A stretch of DNA of 64,000 nucleotides from MPNP01 sp965215545 (GCA_965215545.1 OZ244066.1:2914001-2978000); one strand, 5' to 3'; shown: positions 42,148 to 51,900, counted from the stretch's first letter. Program-made: numbers and translations. The notes: generated from the letters alone by a model not told the origin.

Positions 42148-44001
42148 TAATTACCATTCCATCTGGGTTTTGCCAAATTCCGGTCGCTGCGCACCCGGGA
42201 ATCAGTCACGGAATTGATCCATGCGATCCATGCCCAGGCCGCTGTCCCCCCGCCTTCCCCGTCCCCGAACGCTGGAAAACGACACCCGATCCAGCCCTGA
42301 AGTCGGGTGTGATCCTCGTATGGCGGACTCGGAAATCTGCCAGTCCCTGATCATCGGTGATCTGCCAAGATCGCCTCCGCCCCCGATCAGCGTTGCGGCG
42401 CAACATCCACCCTGTTGCCCGCATGTTGCGCAGCCGCACCGATCCATGCCACCGTCCGGGGGGTCCATCCACCCGATCGGCCCGGCGAAGTCCCCGGGTT
42501 TGTGACCGGGAACCGGGTCGAGGGCTCCCCATCAGCACCCCGCCGCCTGTGGAGGACACAACAGGAGCCCTCCGATGACACATCGACACTCGCCACCACC
42601 CCTTGCCAGGACAAGAGAGGTCGTCACCACCCCGGGGGGAGACCCCCACCGACATGGCAGCCCGCCGCCAGCCCCCGATCCTGACGCCCTGGCACCGTGA
42701 CCCGCAAGGCGGCAGCGACGGCCCGGCGGTCGGAGACGGATCGCACCCGTGCTCTGGCCACGGCGTTCGCGGCGGATCCCCCCCCATGCGATCCCGACCC
42801 CGGGCCGCGAGCGCCCGCCGCGCTGCCGCAGGCCGGATGGCCGGCCTGATCCCCATCCATCGGCGACACTGGCGGCCATGCGAAGCTCTGGATGACTGCC
42901 CCCCGTCCATTGCGCATGAGGGGAAGAGCGATCGCCGTGCTCCCGCCTCGCGCGGGCCGACCGCGACGCTGTTCGGCACCGTCGCCGGCCAGCGGTCCCC
43001 TGGAATGCCACCATGGGATGACGCTGGGGGGCGTCCTTCCGGCCCGGGCGCCGCCCGGGTCCCCACCGAGCCGATCCTCGGCCTGACCCCGGGCCGGGCA
43101 ACCCCGGCCGCCGCCGGTCGGCCCCCTGCCAGGCTGGCGGGCAGGCCCGCGCGCGCGTGGTGGCCGAGCGCGATGCCAACGGGTCGATCCGGCCCCAGCG
43201 GCCAGAGGCCCGCCGGCCCGCGACCGGCAGGACGGGCCGCCAGCGACCGATCAGTGCCCTGAAGAGATCACCCCTTGGGGTCTGGCACCGGGTGGGGCAA
43301 GCCAGGGCCGCGGGACGCCGCCTGACGCTGGTGGCCGTGGCCCCCTGGCAAGAGGGAGCGGGGTGCGAAGGACACCGGGTCCTTTCCTGAACAGGTCAGC
43401 CCGGGTCGCAGGCGCCCCGGACGGCTGGCATCGGGTCCAGCCTCCGGGGCGGCCGCTGCCTGCGGGTCGGGCAGCAGGTCGGGCCGGGACTGGGTTGCGA
43501 CCCGGACGGCGAGACGGCCTGGGGAGACCCATGGGGCGGGCACGGGGATCGACGCCCGGCGCGACCGCCTTCGCCAGCCGACGGAGGGCCGCCCGGCCCA
43601 TGACGCGATCCGGGCCGTCATCGGCCCACAATGGATCATGATCTCTCTCGGTCGCAACACCCGGACCCGCAGGGGCGACAGGGCGGCACGGGATGCCAAT
43701 GTCCCCATGGCGAGCGGGACCGTCGCGGCGGCCAACCCAACCCTTGTCGGGGTCCGCATGACGCGCCGGTCCGACACTTCGGGGGCCAGCTGGGGCCGCG
43801 CGGGCGGGACGGGTGTCCCGGCCTTCCTCAAGTCGGACCGGTTGGATGCGGCCTGGTCCCGGATGGCGGTCGCCATGGCGACCGCCCGGGACTGTCCGGT
43901 CCGTCAATGACAACGGGCTCCGCCTGGCACGCGTGGCCGGATGCGGCCGAAGCGGGTCAGGAGCCGGGGCACGTCGGGACATGTCGGTAAAAGTCAGCCA
44001 T
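42148..44001. other. GC-rich ~1.9-kb stretch with no recognisable gene
   Basis: The longest stretch without an identifiable gene in the window. It is visibly richer in GC than its surroundings (long runs of CCCGG/GGCC words). Many overlapping ORFs up to 286 codons occur in several frames at once, all Arg/Pro/Gly-rich, as expected of GC-rich noncoding DNA. No transposase, phage or RNA motif was recognised. It could be decayed coding DNA. Confidence 0.6.
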
Positions 44002-44095
44002 GGGAGAATCGCTCCCCTGAAGTCAAAATGTCTTGACATCTCCTGTCAACATGTGAGACAGAGCGCTTGACACGCTCACAGGGTCCACGTAAGAG
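44002..44095 (+). promoter_or_regulatory. Promoter region of the DUF882 gene with palindromes
   Basis: A hairpin GGGAG-AATCG-CTCCC (44002-44016) and a perfect inverted repeat TTGACA-TCTCC-TGTCAA (44033-44049) are followed by TTGACA (44067-44072), 17 bases, TAAGAG (44090-44095). The last pair is a good sigma-70 promoter; the palindrome just upstream could be an operator. This block is AT-richer than the preceding 2 kb. Confidence 0.6.
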
Positions 44096-44219
44096 CGGTT
44101 GAGGGTTAGACGGTTATGTGACCGTGCGGGCAACGCGGATCGGCCAACAAGATTCGGGACCCGTGACATGCACGACCCGTGGCAGGTCGCCTTTTTTGAG
44201 GGAAGGAGGCAAGAGGTTG

Positions 44220-44867
44220 ATGAAGCAGAGCAGGTCCAACGTGCACAATTCCGATCCATTACCCATTGAACGGGCCGCTGCAGTCCGACATTCCATCGCT
44301 CCCCCACCCTTGCCTGATCCCGGGCGGCGGGCTTTGCTGGCCGGAGCCATCACGGTCATCGGCGCCAGTGCGGCGACGAGCCTTTTTCCGGCACCAGCCA
44401 TCGCCGGGAAGAGTGGGGACATCCGCCGACTCTACATGATTCAGGACAAGACCGGTGAGATGATCAACGTTGTCTACTGGGCCAACAACACCTACTTCCC
44501 GGATGTTCTCAGTGAAATCAATTTCTTCATGCGCGACTGGCGCGAGGACAAGATCCACAGGATGGACCTGCGGAACATCAACACACTGGCGGCCATCCAG
44601 GCCATGATGCGGACCGACCGGCCACTGCAATTGCTCAGTGGCTATCGGACCCGGTCGACCAACAACATGCTGCGCAACCGCAGTGTCAATGTCGCCAAGA
44701 AATCCCTCCATATCCAGGGAATGGCAGCGGACATCCGCATCCGCGGCGTGTCATCAAGCACACTGGCCAAGGCCGCCAAGAGTTGCCGCTCCGGGGGAGT
44801 TGGCCAATACACCAGTGCCGGTTTCGTCCATGTCGACTGCGGCAAACTCCGCAGCTGGCGAGGCTGA
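44220..44867 (+). CDS. DUF882/YcbK-type murein endopeptidase-like protein, Tat-exported
   Basis: A 215-residue protein with GGAGG 9 bases before ATG 44220. The twin-arginine signal is at residues ~36-62 (GRRALLAGAITVIGASAATSLFPAPAIAG). The mature domain has the LAS/peptidase M15-like metal ligands SGYRTRSTN, SLHIQGMAADIRI (H...D) and GFVHVD. DUF882 proteins such as E. coli MepK cleave 3-3 cross-links made by L,D-transpeptidases; an L,D-transpeptidase gene lies 2 kb away in divergent orientation. Confidence 0.9.
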   Translation: MKQSRSNVHNSDPLPIERAAAVRHSIAPPPLPDPGRRALLAGAITVIGASAATSLFPAPAIAGKSGDIRRLYMIQDKTGEMINVVYWANNTYFPDVLSEINFFMRDWREDKIHRMDLRNINTLAAIQAMMRTDRPLQLLSGYRTRSTNNMLRNRSVNVAKKSLHIQGMAADIRIRGVSSSTLAKAAKSCRSGGVGQYTSAGFVHVDCGKLRSWRG

Positions 44868-44892
44868 CAGCGCCCGTGCCGATTCCATCTCG

Positions 44893-44948
44893 CTGATCCT
44901 GCATCACTGATCCGGTGCTGCTGATTCTGTACTGCTGATTCCGTACCA
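44893..44948 (+). repeat. Four imperfect 14-bp tandem repeats
   Basis: Four consecutive units of 14 bases, each starting CTGATYC or CTGATTC (CTGATCCTGCATCA, CTGATCCGGTGCTG, CTGATTCTGTACTG, CTGATTCCGTACCA). They lie 26 bp after the DUF882 stop, between convergent genes. Function is unknown. Confidence 0.8.
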
Positions 44949-45095
44949 AGGGATTGAACCATCGGGATGCGGTGGCTCTGGCCGGCCCTGCCAGGCCACT
45001 CCGAACCGGTGGACTGCAACGGTTCGGGCATGCAGAGACAACCAGGTCCGGGGTTGGGACCCGATGGGTGTTCGGGTCCGGACATCACCCCACCG

Positions 45096-46352
45096 TCAGG
45101 GTCGGGTCGTACCGTTGCCCGTCACATGATAGCAAAAACTGGTCAGTTGCCGAACGCCCACCGGGCCCCGGGCATGGATCCGTCCGGTGGCGATACCAAT
45201 CTCGGCCCCCATCCCGAATTCACCACCGTCAGCGAACTGGGTCGAGGCATTGTGCATCAGGATGGCCGAGTCAAGTGCGGCGAAGAAACGGTCCACGGCC
45301 GCCGCCGATTCGGTCACGATGGCATCGGTGTGATTGGAGCCGTAGTCCGCGATGTGCTGGATGGCCCCCTCGACCCCATCGACCAGCTTGACGGCCATGA
45401 TCATGTCCAGGAATTCCCGACCGTAATCATCCGCGCCGGCCATGACCACATCCGGCAGGTCGGCAAGCGCCGGATCGACCCGCACCTCAACGCCTGCCGC
45501 CACAAGATCGGCGATGATCCCGGCACCGAGGGTCGGCGCAATGTCCCGGTCAAGCAGCAGGCATTCCGCCGCCCCGCAGATCCCTACGCGCCGGGTTTTT
45601 GCATTCAGGACCACCCGTCGGGCCTTGTCGACATCCGCATCCCGATCAACATAGACATGGCAGATCCCCTCGAGATGGGCAAAGATCGGCACCCGGGCCT
45701 CCTCCTGGACCCGGGCCACGAGCCCTTTCCCACCCCGTGGCACGATGATGTCCAGATAGTCCCTGGCTTGCAGCATCTCGCCAACGAATGACCGATCCGG
45801 GGTCGGCACCAATTGGACAGCATCCCGAGGCAGACCGGTTTCAGACAGTCCGCACCGCAGGCAATCGGCCAGGACTCCGGATGTGTGGGTGCTGTCGCTC
45901 CCGCCTCGCAGGATGACTGCATTGCCGGATTTGATGCACAGGGATCCTGCATCCGTCGTCACATTGGGTCGGGACTCATAGATCATGCCGATCACGCCCA
46001 GCGGTGTGCTGACCTTGCGGATGTGCAGCCCCGAGGGTTGCGACCATTCCTCCAGCACCACTCCGACGGGATCATCCATGGTGGCAATTGCCCGCATCGA
46101 TTCCCGCATGCCCTGCAGGCGATCCGCATCAATGGCCAGGCGGTCCAGCATGGCCGATGACAGGCCTCGCTCCCGGCCGGCGACCAGGTCGGTCTCGTTG
46201 GCGTGCAGGATCGCATCCTGCCTTGCTTGAACATGCGCTGCGCCGGCGAGGATGGCGTCCTGCCTGGCAGCGCTCCCGGCCATGCCAATCCTCCGCGCGG
46301 ACTGCCGGGCGCGGCTGCCAAGATCATGCATCAATGCTGGTGTTGTGTTCAT
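45096..46352 (-). CDS. proA: Gamma-glutamyl phosphate reductase
   Basis: A 418-residue aldehyde-dehydrogenase-fold enzyme making glutamate-5-semialdehyde for proline. Conserved GVIGMIYESRPNVTTDAGSLCIKSGNAVILRGG (shown in part), VPRGGKGLV, and the catalytic cysteine region NAKTRRVGICGAAECLL are present, with FADGGEFGMGAEIGI near the end. Length is normal. It lies 276 bp after proB on the same strand, an unusually wide gap; that gap has no recognisable gene. Confidence 0.97.
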   Translation of the reverse strand: MNTTPALMHDLGSRARQSARRIGMAGSAARQDAILAGAAHVQARQDAILHANETDLVAGRERGLSSAMLDRLAIDADRLQGMRESMRAIATMDDPVGVVLEEWSQPSGLHIRKVSTPLGVIGMIYESRPNVTTDAGSLCIKSGNAVILRGGSDSTHTSGVLADCLRCGLSETGLPRDAVQLVPTPDRSFVGEMLQARDYLDIIVPRGGKGLVARVQEEARVPIFAHLEGICHVYVDRDADVDKARRVVLNAKTRRVGICGAAECLLLDRDIAPTLGAGIIADLVAAGVEVRVDPALADLPDVVMAGADDYGREFLDMIMAVKLVDGVEGAIQHIADYGSNHTDAIVTESAAAVDRFFAALDSAILMHNASTQFADGGEFGMGAEIGIATGRIHARGPVGVRQLTSFCYHVTGNGTTRP

Positions 46353-46628
46353 TGCAATCCTCGTTGATCCATCACAATCGACGCTGGCAGGAACCCCGTG
46401 TCACGGCCCGCGACCGAATAGACTGCCACCGGGATTCCGGCAATGCAATTTCGTCCACCGGGCCTTGCGTCCTGACCCCTTCGCTCCATGCGGGACAAGC
46501 ATGGGCAGGGCGGCAGCCATTGGTGATGGGGGCGGCCGATCCAGACCGGACAGTCTGCAAGCCGGATCATGACAGATCGTGGCGAGTCGACCCGCTGCAA
46601 GCGTTGCACCTCAGAGTGGCATAGGGGG

Positions 46629-47735
46629 TCAACAGGACATGTCGTTGCGATGGATGAGGGCCGAACGGGCCGGGCCGTCGAGAATGGCCGCAATCTCGGC
46701 CGAGCGCTTGCCGAGAATCCGGGTGCACTCGGCACTGGTGTACCGGACAAGCCCGCTGCCGAGTTTGGTATCGTCAACGGTGAAGATCGCCACGGCATCG
46801 CCGCGGCCAAAACTGCCATCGACCCGGACAACGCCAGCGGGCAGAAGGGACTTGCCGCGATCAAGGGCCTTGCGGGCCCCGGCATCGATGACGATGCGTC
46901 CCCGGGGCTTCATGGACGCAATCCACCGTTTGCGGGCGGTGTCCGGGTCCCCCTTGGGCTCGAACCATGTGCAGGTCCCGCCGGCACGGACCGCCAACAG
47001 CGGGTGGGGAGCACGTCCGTCAGCGATCGCCATGGCGCAACCGGCATTGGTGGCAACCCGGGCGGCATCGAGTTTGGTGTGCATGCCACCCCGGGAGATG
47101 CTGCTGGCGGGGGGACCGGCCATGGCCATGATCTCAGGAGTGATGGCGGGAATTGACTCAAGTCGCCTGGCACCGGGTGTCCGGCGGGGGTCGGTCGTGT
47201 AGAACCCATCAACATCCGAGAGAAGAATCAGGGTATCGGCATTGATCATGGCAGCCACCTGGGCCGCGAGGCGATCATTGTCGCCGAAGCGGATTTCGTC
47301 AGTGGCAACCGTATCGTTCTCATTGCAGATCGGCACCACGCGCTGGGCAAGCAGCGTCTCCATTGTGGATCGGGCATTCAGGTACCGCTTGCGATTGTTG
47401 CCATCATCAAGGGTCAGCAGGATCTGGGCCGCATTGATCACATACCTCTCGAGAGCCTCCTCGTAGGCCCGGGCGAGTTTGATCTGGCCAATGGCGGCGG
47501 CGGCCTGGCTCTGTTCCAGCGAGAGGCTGGTCTCGGAATCAAAACCGCCGGCGAGGCGACCGAGAGCGATCGCGCCCGAGGAGACCAGAGCGATGGCACA
47601 GCCGGAAGCGTGCAGTTCAGCGATATCGTGGGCAAGATCGGCAAGCCAGGACATGCGGAGACCCCGATCGGGATCGGCCAGCAATGACGAGCCGATCTTG
47701 ACAACGACCCGTCGGGTTCGGGCCAGATGGTTCAT
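46629..47735 (-). CDS. proB: Glutamate 5-kinase
   Basis: A 368-residue protein: amino-acid-kinase domain (VVVKIGSSLL; VSSGAIALG; NENDTVATDEIRFGDNDRLAAQVA; LLSDVDGFYTTDP) followed by a C-terminal PUA domain (~275-360, RGRIVIDAGARKALDRGKSLLPAGV). It catalyses the first, feedback-regulated step of proline synthesis. ATG 47735 overlaps the obgE stop (ATGA); ATG 47744 or 47765 are alternatives. Confidence 0.95.
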   Translation of the reverse strand: MNHLARTRRVVVKIGSSLLADPDRGLRMSWLADLAHDIAELHASGCAIALVSSGAIALGRLAGGFDSETSLSLEQSQAAAAIGQIKLARAYEEALERYVINAAQILLTLDDGNNRKRYLNARSTMETLLAQRVVPICNENDTVATDEIRFGDNDRLAAQVAAMINADTLILLSDVDGFYTTDPRRTPGARRLESIPAITPEIMAMAGPPASSISRGGMHTKLDAARVATNAGCAMAIADGRAPHPLLAVRAGGTCTWFEPKGDPDTARKRWIASMKPRGRIVIDAGARKALDRGKSLLPAGVVRVDGSFGRGDAVAIFTVDDTKLGSGLVRYTSAECTRILGKRSAEIAAILDGPARSALIHRNDMSC

Positions 47736-48766
47736 GGTGTCCATGGCACCGTCCCCGCCGCGCATGCTGCCTGGCTGCGCTGGCAGGCGATCCGGCTGGC
47801 GACATGGTCCAGCAAGGGCGCAAGACCTGTACCAGCCATGGCTGAGATGCTCCGGAGTCTGCGACCGGCGGCCGACTCGATCGCCTGGGTCAGCTCGGCC
47901 AGACGGGTCGCCTGGACCTGATCGGCCTTGGTGCCGACAACAAAGAGGTCCTTTTCCTCCAGACCCCGCCCATAGGATGCAAGTTCAGCCATGATGGCCT
48001 CACAGGCGTGGACCGGATCCACGCCTGCAAGATCGACCAGATGCAGCAGGGCTGTGCAGCGTTCAAGGTGGCCAAGAAACTGGTCTCCGAACCCCTTCCC
48101 GGCATGGGCACCCTCAACCAGACCCGGAATGTCGGCCATGACAAATTCGATGCCGGCATGTTCGATCAGGCCAAGATGGGGCTGCAGGGTTGTGAACGGG
48201 TAATCGGCAATCTTGGGCCGGGCATTGGAGAGAGCCGCCAGCAGGGTCGACTTGCCGGCATTGGGCAAACCGACGAGACCGACATCGGCCAGAACCTTGA
48301 GTCGCAACCACAGCGTGCGTTCGATGCCGGGCAGGCCAGCATTGGCATGGCGTGGGCTCTGATTGCGCGAGGAACGGAACTGGCGGTTGCCGAAGCCGCC
48401 GTTGCCCCCCTCGGCCAACAGGACCGTCTGGCCGATCTCGGTCAAGTCGTGCAGAACGCTCGATCGGTCTTCACTGAGGATTTCGGTGCCGGCCGGCAGG
48501 TCAATGACGACATCCGCCCCGGATCTGCCGGTGCGGTTGCTGCCCTGACCCGGCTTGCCGTCGGCCGCACGGATATGGCGGCGATAGCGAAAGTCGACCA
48601 GGGTATTGAGGCCGGCACAGGCCCGCACATAGACACTGCCCCCATCGCCACCGCGGCCACCATCCGGCCCGCCGTACTCAATGAACTTCTCGCGGCGAAA
48701 ACTGACGGCGCCATCGCCACCGCGACCCGACCGGATCTCGATGCGGGCGAGATCAACAAACCGCAT
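47732..48766 (-). CDS. obgE: GTPase Obg (CgtA)
   Basis: A 344-residue ribosome-associated GTPase. Residues 1-158 are the glycine-rich Obg fold (RSGRGGDGAVSFRREKF; GGDGGSVYVRA; FGNRQFRSSRNQSPRHA). Residues ~160-330 are the G domain with GLPNAGKSTLL, DIPGLVEGAH and TKAD. ATG 48766 gives the family N-terminus (RFVDLARIEIRSG); the longer frame is spurious. No extra C-terminal domain. Confidence 0.97.
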   Translation of the reverse strand: MRFVDLARIEIRSGRGGDGAVSFRREKFIEYGGPDGGRGGDGGSVYVRACAGLNTLVDFRYRRHIRAADGKPGQGSNRTGRSGADVVIDLPAGTEILSEDRSSVLHDLTEIGQTVLLAEGGNGGFGNRQFRSSRNQSPRHANAGLPGIERTLWLRLKVLADVGLVGLPNAGKSTLLAALSNARPKIADYPFTTLQPHLGLIEHAGIEFVMADIPGLVEGAHAGKGFGDQFLGHLERCTALLHLVDLAGVDPVHACEAIMAELASYGRGLEEKDLFVVGTKADQVQATRLAELTQAIESAAGRRLRSISAMAGTGLAPLLDHVASRIACQRSQAACAAGTVPWTP

Positions 48767-49307
48767 CAGGTGGGGCCGCAGCGGGTGGGGGGATCTCGGG
48801 ACAGGTCTCCTGACGCCGTGAAGAGATGACACCCGAATTGACTCCATGCCATGTGAGTTCGCGGTGCTGGCGCGAATATTCGAGTTTGGGACAGCGATCC
48901 ATGACGACATGAAGACCTCTGGCTTCGGCCCGACGGGCAGCCTCTTCGTTGATGACGCCGAGTTGCATCCAGACAACCCGGGCTCCATGCGCGATGGCCT
49001 CGTCGGTGATCGGACCCGCTGCGGTGGCATTGCGGAAGATATCGACCATATCCACCACCACGGGCAATGCGGCCAGCGAAGCGAGGACGGGCTCGCCAAG
49101 GATGATCGGGATCCGACTGGCCGGATTGACCGGATAGACCTTGTATCCCTTGCCCTGAAGGTATTTCATGGCAATATTCGACGGCCGGGTCCAGTCGGGA
49201 CTGACACCCACCATGGCAATGGTCCTGACCGCCGCCAGTATGCCACGGAGATAGGCGGCCGGATAATGGGTGTGGTCCTGCCAGACGGGGATGTTCGTGT
49301 CGGTCAT
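48753..49307 (-). CDS. CoA-binding protein (CoA_binding_2, YccU-like)
   Basis: A 184-residue protein with a Rossmann fold: VRTIAMVGVSPDWTRPSNIAMKYLQGKGYKVYPVNP, then LPVVVDMVDIFRNATAAGPITDEAI and WMQLGVINEEAARRAEARGLHVVMDRCPKLEY. Members are small cytosolic CoA/nucleotide-binding proteins of unknown role. The C-terminal extension (SRRQETCPEIPPPAAAPPDAVC) overlaps the start of obgE by 14 bases. It replaces any gene usually found between rpmA and obgE. Confidence 0.88.
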   Translation of the reverse strand: MTDTNIPVWQDHTHYPAAYLRGILAAVRTIAMVGVSPDWTRPSNIAMKYLQGKGYKVYPVNPASRIPIILGEPVLASLAALPVVVDMVDIFRNATAAGPITDEAIAHGARVVWMQLGVINEEAARRAEARGLHVVMDRCPKLEYSRQHRELTWHGVNSGVISSRRQETCPEIPPPAAAPPDAVC

Positions 49308-49511
49308 GGGTTCATGTCGATTCTGGATCTCCAACGGAGCCGGGATGCACACCGACCTGGTCATGGGTGGCAGTGTATCACGACCGACGCCCGCTTATCC
49401 ACGTGCCAGAAGCAGAAATCCCCGCCGCCGGCAACCGTGACGGCTGAATGGGGGGCGATGGTCCTGATCGAGGTGACCCCGGCAGTTGCGGATTGGCCAG
49501 GTCCTGCTTGA

Positions 49512-49769
49512 TCAGGGGTCGGGGATGATGGTGATGAACTGGCGACTCTTGAAGCCCTTCCTGAACTCGACCGTCCCGTGGGCTGTGGCAAAGATGGTGA
49601 AGTCCCGACCGATCCCCGTGCCCTTGCCAGGCCAGAACCTGTTGCCACGCTGCCGGACAAGAATGTTGCCGGGTTCAACGGTCTCGCCTCCGTAGCGCTT
49701 GACACCAAGCCGCCGACCGGCCGAGTCGCGGCCATTGCGCGATGAGCCACCTGCTTTCTTGTGAGCCAT
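49512..49769 (-). CDS. rpmA: 50S ribosomal protein bL27
   Basis: An 85-residue ribosomal protein starting AHKKAGGSSRNGRDSAGRRLGVKRYGG, with RQRGNRFWPGKGTGIGRDFTIFA. GGGAGGT lies 6 bases before ATG 49769. It begins AHKKAGGS directly, without the Firmicutes-type N-terminal leader. It follows rplU by ~46 bp. Confidence 0.98.
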   Translation of the reverse strand: MAHKKAGGSSRNGRDSAGRRLGVKRYGGETVEPGNILVRQRGNRFWPGKGTGIGRDFTIFATAHGTVEFRKGFKSRQFITIIPDP

Positions 49770-49815
49770 GTCCTGACCTCCCTGATCTGGATCCGGAATG
49801 GAGCCGGGATGCGGG

Positions 49816-50481
49816 TTACTGCGCCGGTTCGATTGTCTCGCCGCCAGCGGAGCGGACCAGGGTCTCCTGGCCGACACCCGGGACAGAAAGTCCCTCGACG
49901 GAAAACCGGATCGTGTAGTTCTTGTAGCCCCGCAGGGTTTTCGAGGCGTGCTTGCGCCGGCGCTTTTTGAAACTGACCCCCTTGTTCCGGCGGGCGGACT
50001 TGAATTTGAGGCTGGCTTTCGCTCCCTCAAGATAGGGGGTACCAAATGCGATATTGTGTGGTGCCCTGCCATCCTCTCCCTGCTGGTACGCCAGGAGCAA
50101 TTCGGTCACCTCGAATGGTTCCTCCGTTGAGATTGCATCAAGGGTTTCGGCACGGATCTCGATATCATCCCCGACCCTCACGAAGTGCTGTTTGCCGGAC
50201 ATGATCAGGACAGCCGTGAGGTATCCCTCCGTTTCGGTGCCAGCCGGGCTCTCGGTATCCGCAACCGTCCCGTCAGCATGGGTCCCACCCGAATCCGACC
50301 CGGCATCAGGACCAGTCGTGGCGCCAGGATCAGTCGTGGATGCAGCGATTCCGGCACCGACCGCCTCGGGAGCGGGCGGTGATGCGGAACTCGTCTCATC
50401 GCCCTGACCTTCGCTGGCAGGTGCAGTCTCCGTCGTGCCGTCGTCAGCCACGGCCTCGGTTTCGACGCTGTCCTTCTCCAT
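49816..50481 (-). CDS. rplU: 50S ribosomal protein bL21 with a long N-terminal extension
   Basis: A 221-residue protein, about twice the usual ~103. The canonical L21 part starts only near residue 86 (YLTAVLIMSGKQHFVRVGDDIEIR) and continues through GRAPHNIAFGTPYLEGAKASLKF and the basic FKKRRRKHASKTLRGYKNYTIRF. Residues 1-85 are acidic and Ser/Thr/Ala/Gly-rich with no predicted fold (TTETAPASEGQGDETSSASP; DSGGTHADGTVADTESPAG). No in-frame ATG or GTG lies just before YLTAV, so the extension seems to be translated. The next gene is rpmA, as usual. Confidence 0.93.
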   Translation of the reverse strand: MEKDSVETEAVADDGTTETAPASEGQGDETSSASPPAPEAVGAGIAASTTDPGATTGPDAGSDSGGTHADGTVADTESPAGTETEGYLTAVLIMSGKQHFVRVGDDIEIRAETLDAISTEEPFEVTELLLAYQQGEDGRAPHNIAFGTPYLEGAKASLKFKSARRNKGVSFKKRRRKHASKTLRGYKNYTIRFSVEGLSVPGVGQETLVRSAGGETIEPAQ

Positions 50482-50616
50482 ACCTTCTCACTCCAGCGGT
50501 GGATCGTCCATCGGGAACTGCACAGGTTCCCGCCTGTGCAGGCAGGCGTTCATTCACCAAATTGGTCGAGGAGTCAACCTGATTCCCGGTCCACACCATC
50601 CGCCGGGAAAGCCGCT

Positions 50617-51900
50617 CTACCAGCTCCGTTCGAACCGGTTGCGCAGAAAGATGGCCAGGGCATTCATGAAGATCAGAAAACCCAACAGGACAAGGATGGC
50701 GGCCGATGTCCGGCTGACGAACCCGCGTTCGGGACTGTCGGCCCAGATGAAGATCTGGGTTGGCAGGGCCGTGGCACTGTCGAGGGGCGACGTGGGGGCC
50801 GAGGTGATGAAGGCATTCATTCCGATGAGAAGCAGCGGCGCCGTCTCACCCAGGGCCTGGGCCAGACCGATGATGGTGCCGGTGAGAATCCCGGGCATGG
50901 CCAGCGGCAGGACATGGCCAAAGACAACCTGCTGTCTGGAGGCACCGATCCCGAGAGCCGCTTCCCGGATGCCGTCCGGAACCGCCTTGAGGGCTGCCCG
51001 TGTGGCAATGATGATGGTTGGCATGGTCATGAGAGCCAGTGTCATGCCGCCGACAAGCGGTGCAGAGCGGGGCATGCCGAACCATCCGAGAAAGACGGCG
51101 AGAGCCAGGAGACCGAAGACGACCGACGGAACCGCAGCCAGATTGTTGATGTTGACCTCGATCAGGTCACTGATCCGGTTCCGCGGAGCGAATTCCTCGA
51201 GATAGACGGCCGCCCCGATTCCGACCGGAAACGAGAGAAGGAAACACACCAGGAGTGCCCAGAAGGAGCCGATGATGGCACCCTTGAGACCGGCAAGTTC
51301 CGGAAAGCGGCTGTCGGCGTTGATAAAGAGATCCCAGTTGAAGGGTGTGCTGATCAGACCGGCTGCGACCAGGTGGTCAAAGTTCTGGATTTCCTGATCG
51401 GAGAGACGGCGGAATGCCTCAGGTGTGGCACGGTCGATCACACCCTTGTGGAGCTGGTCGTAGGGATCCGAGACCGGCACGGTCATGACGAGTTCGCCGC
51501 CGATCAGGCCTTGATCCGCCACGATTCGATCCCGGAGTTCAAACTGGGCGCCATTGCTGAGGATTTGACTGAGTTCCCGCGGTCGGGTTGGAGTCTGATC
51601 CGCCGGAAACTGCAATGCAATCGCCGTCTGGATGAGTTTTCTGAAATTCCCGCGCGGGAGTTGTTCAGCTGTAATGACCTCAGGATCGACAGGAACCGTG
51701 AGAGTGATGTGGGTCTGGGTGAAGGCATGGTGACCCGAAAGGATCAGCGAGCCGACAAGGATGGCCAGCATCAGGAATGCAGTCAGGATGGCGGCCAGGC
51801 CAAACCCCTGCAGGATCATCTGACGGCGGCGGCGGCGCTTGAGGGTTGCCCGGACATGATCGGCGACTGCAAGGGATGCCGGCAGGGTCATGTCGGCCAT
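50617..51900 (-). CDS. pstA: Phosphate ABC transporter permease PstA
   Basis: A 427-residue inner-membrane permease. Residues ~1-200 include a membrane anchor (LAAILTAFLMLAILVGSLILSG) and the DUF3333-type periplasmic region seen in alphaproteobacterial PstA. Residues ~205-420 are the BPD_transp_1 core with the EAA loop RAALKAVPDGIREAALGIGASRQQVV. ATG 51900 overlaps the pstC stop (TGATG). No pstB or phoU follows; the next gene is rplU on the same strand. Confidence 0.95.
   Translation of the reverse strand: MADMTLPASLAVADHVRATLKRRRRRQMILQGFGLAAILTAFLMLAILVGSLILSGHHAFTQTHITLTVPVDPEVITAEQLPRGNFRKLIQTAIALQFPADQTPTRPRELSQILSNGAQFELRDRIVADQGLIGGELVMTVPVSDPYDQLHKGVIDRATPEAFRRLSDQEIQNFDHLVAAGLISTPFNWDLFINADSRFPELAGLKGAIIGSFWALLVCFLLSFPVGIGAAVYLEEFAPRNRISDLIEVNINNLAAVPSVVFGLLALAVFLGWFGMPRSAPLVGGMTLALMTMPTIIIATRAALKAVPDGIREAALGIGASRQQVVFGHVLPLAMPGILTGTIIGLAQALGETAPLLLIGMNAFITSAPTSPLDSATALPTQIFIWADSPERGFVSRTSAAILVLLGFLIFMNALAIFLRNRFERSW

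Noticed and set aside
42206..43066. 286-codon minus-strand frame in the GC-rich gap
   Set aside because: Arg/Gly/Pro-rich sequence, equally long frames overlap it in other phases, and there is no motif or ribosome binding site.
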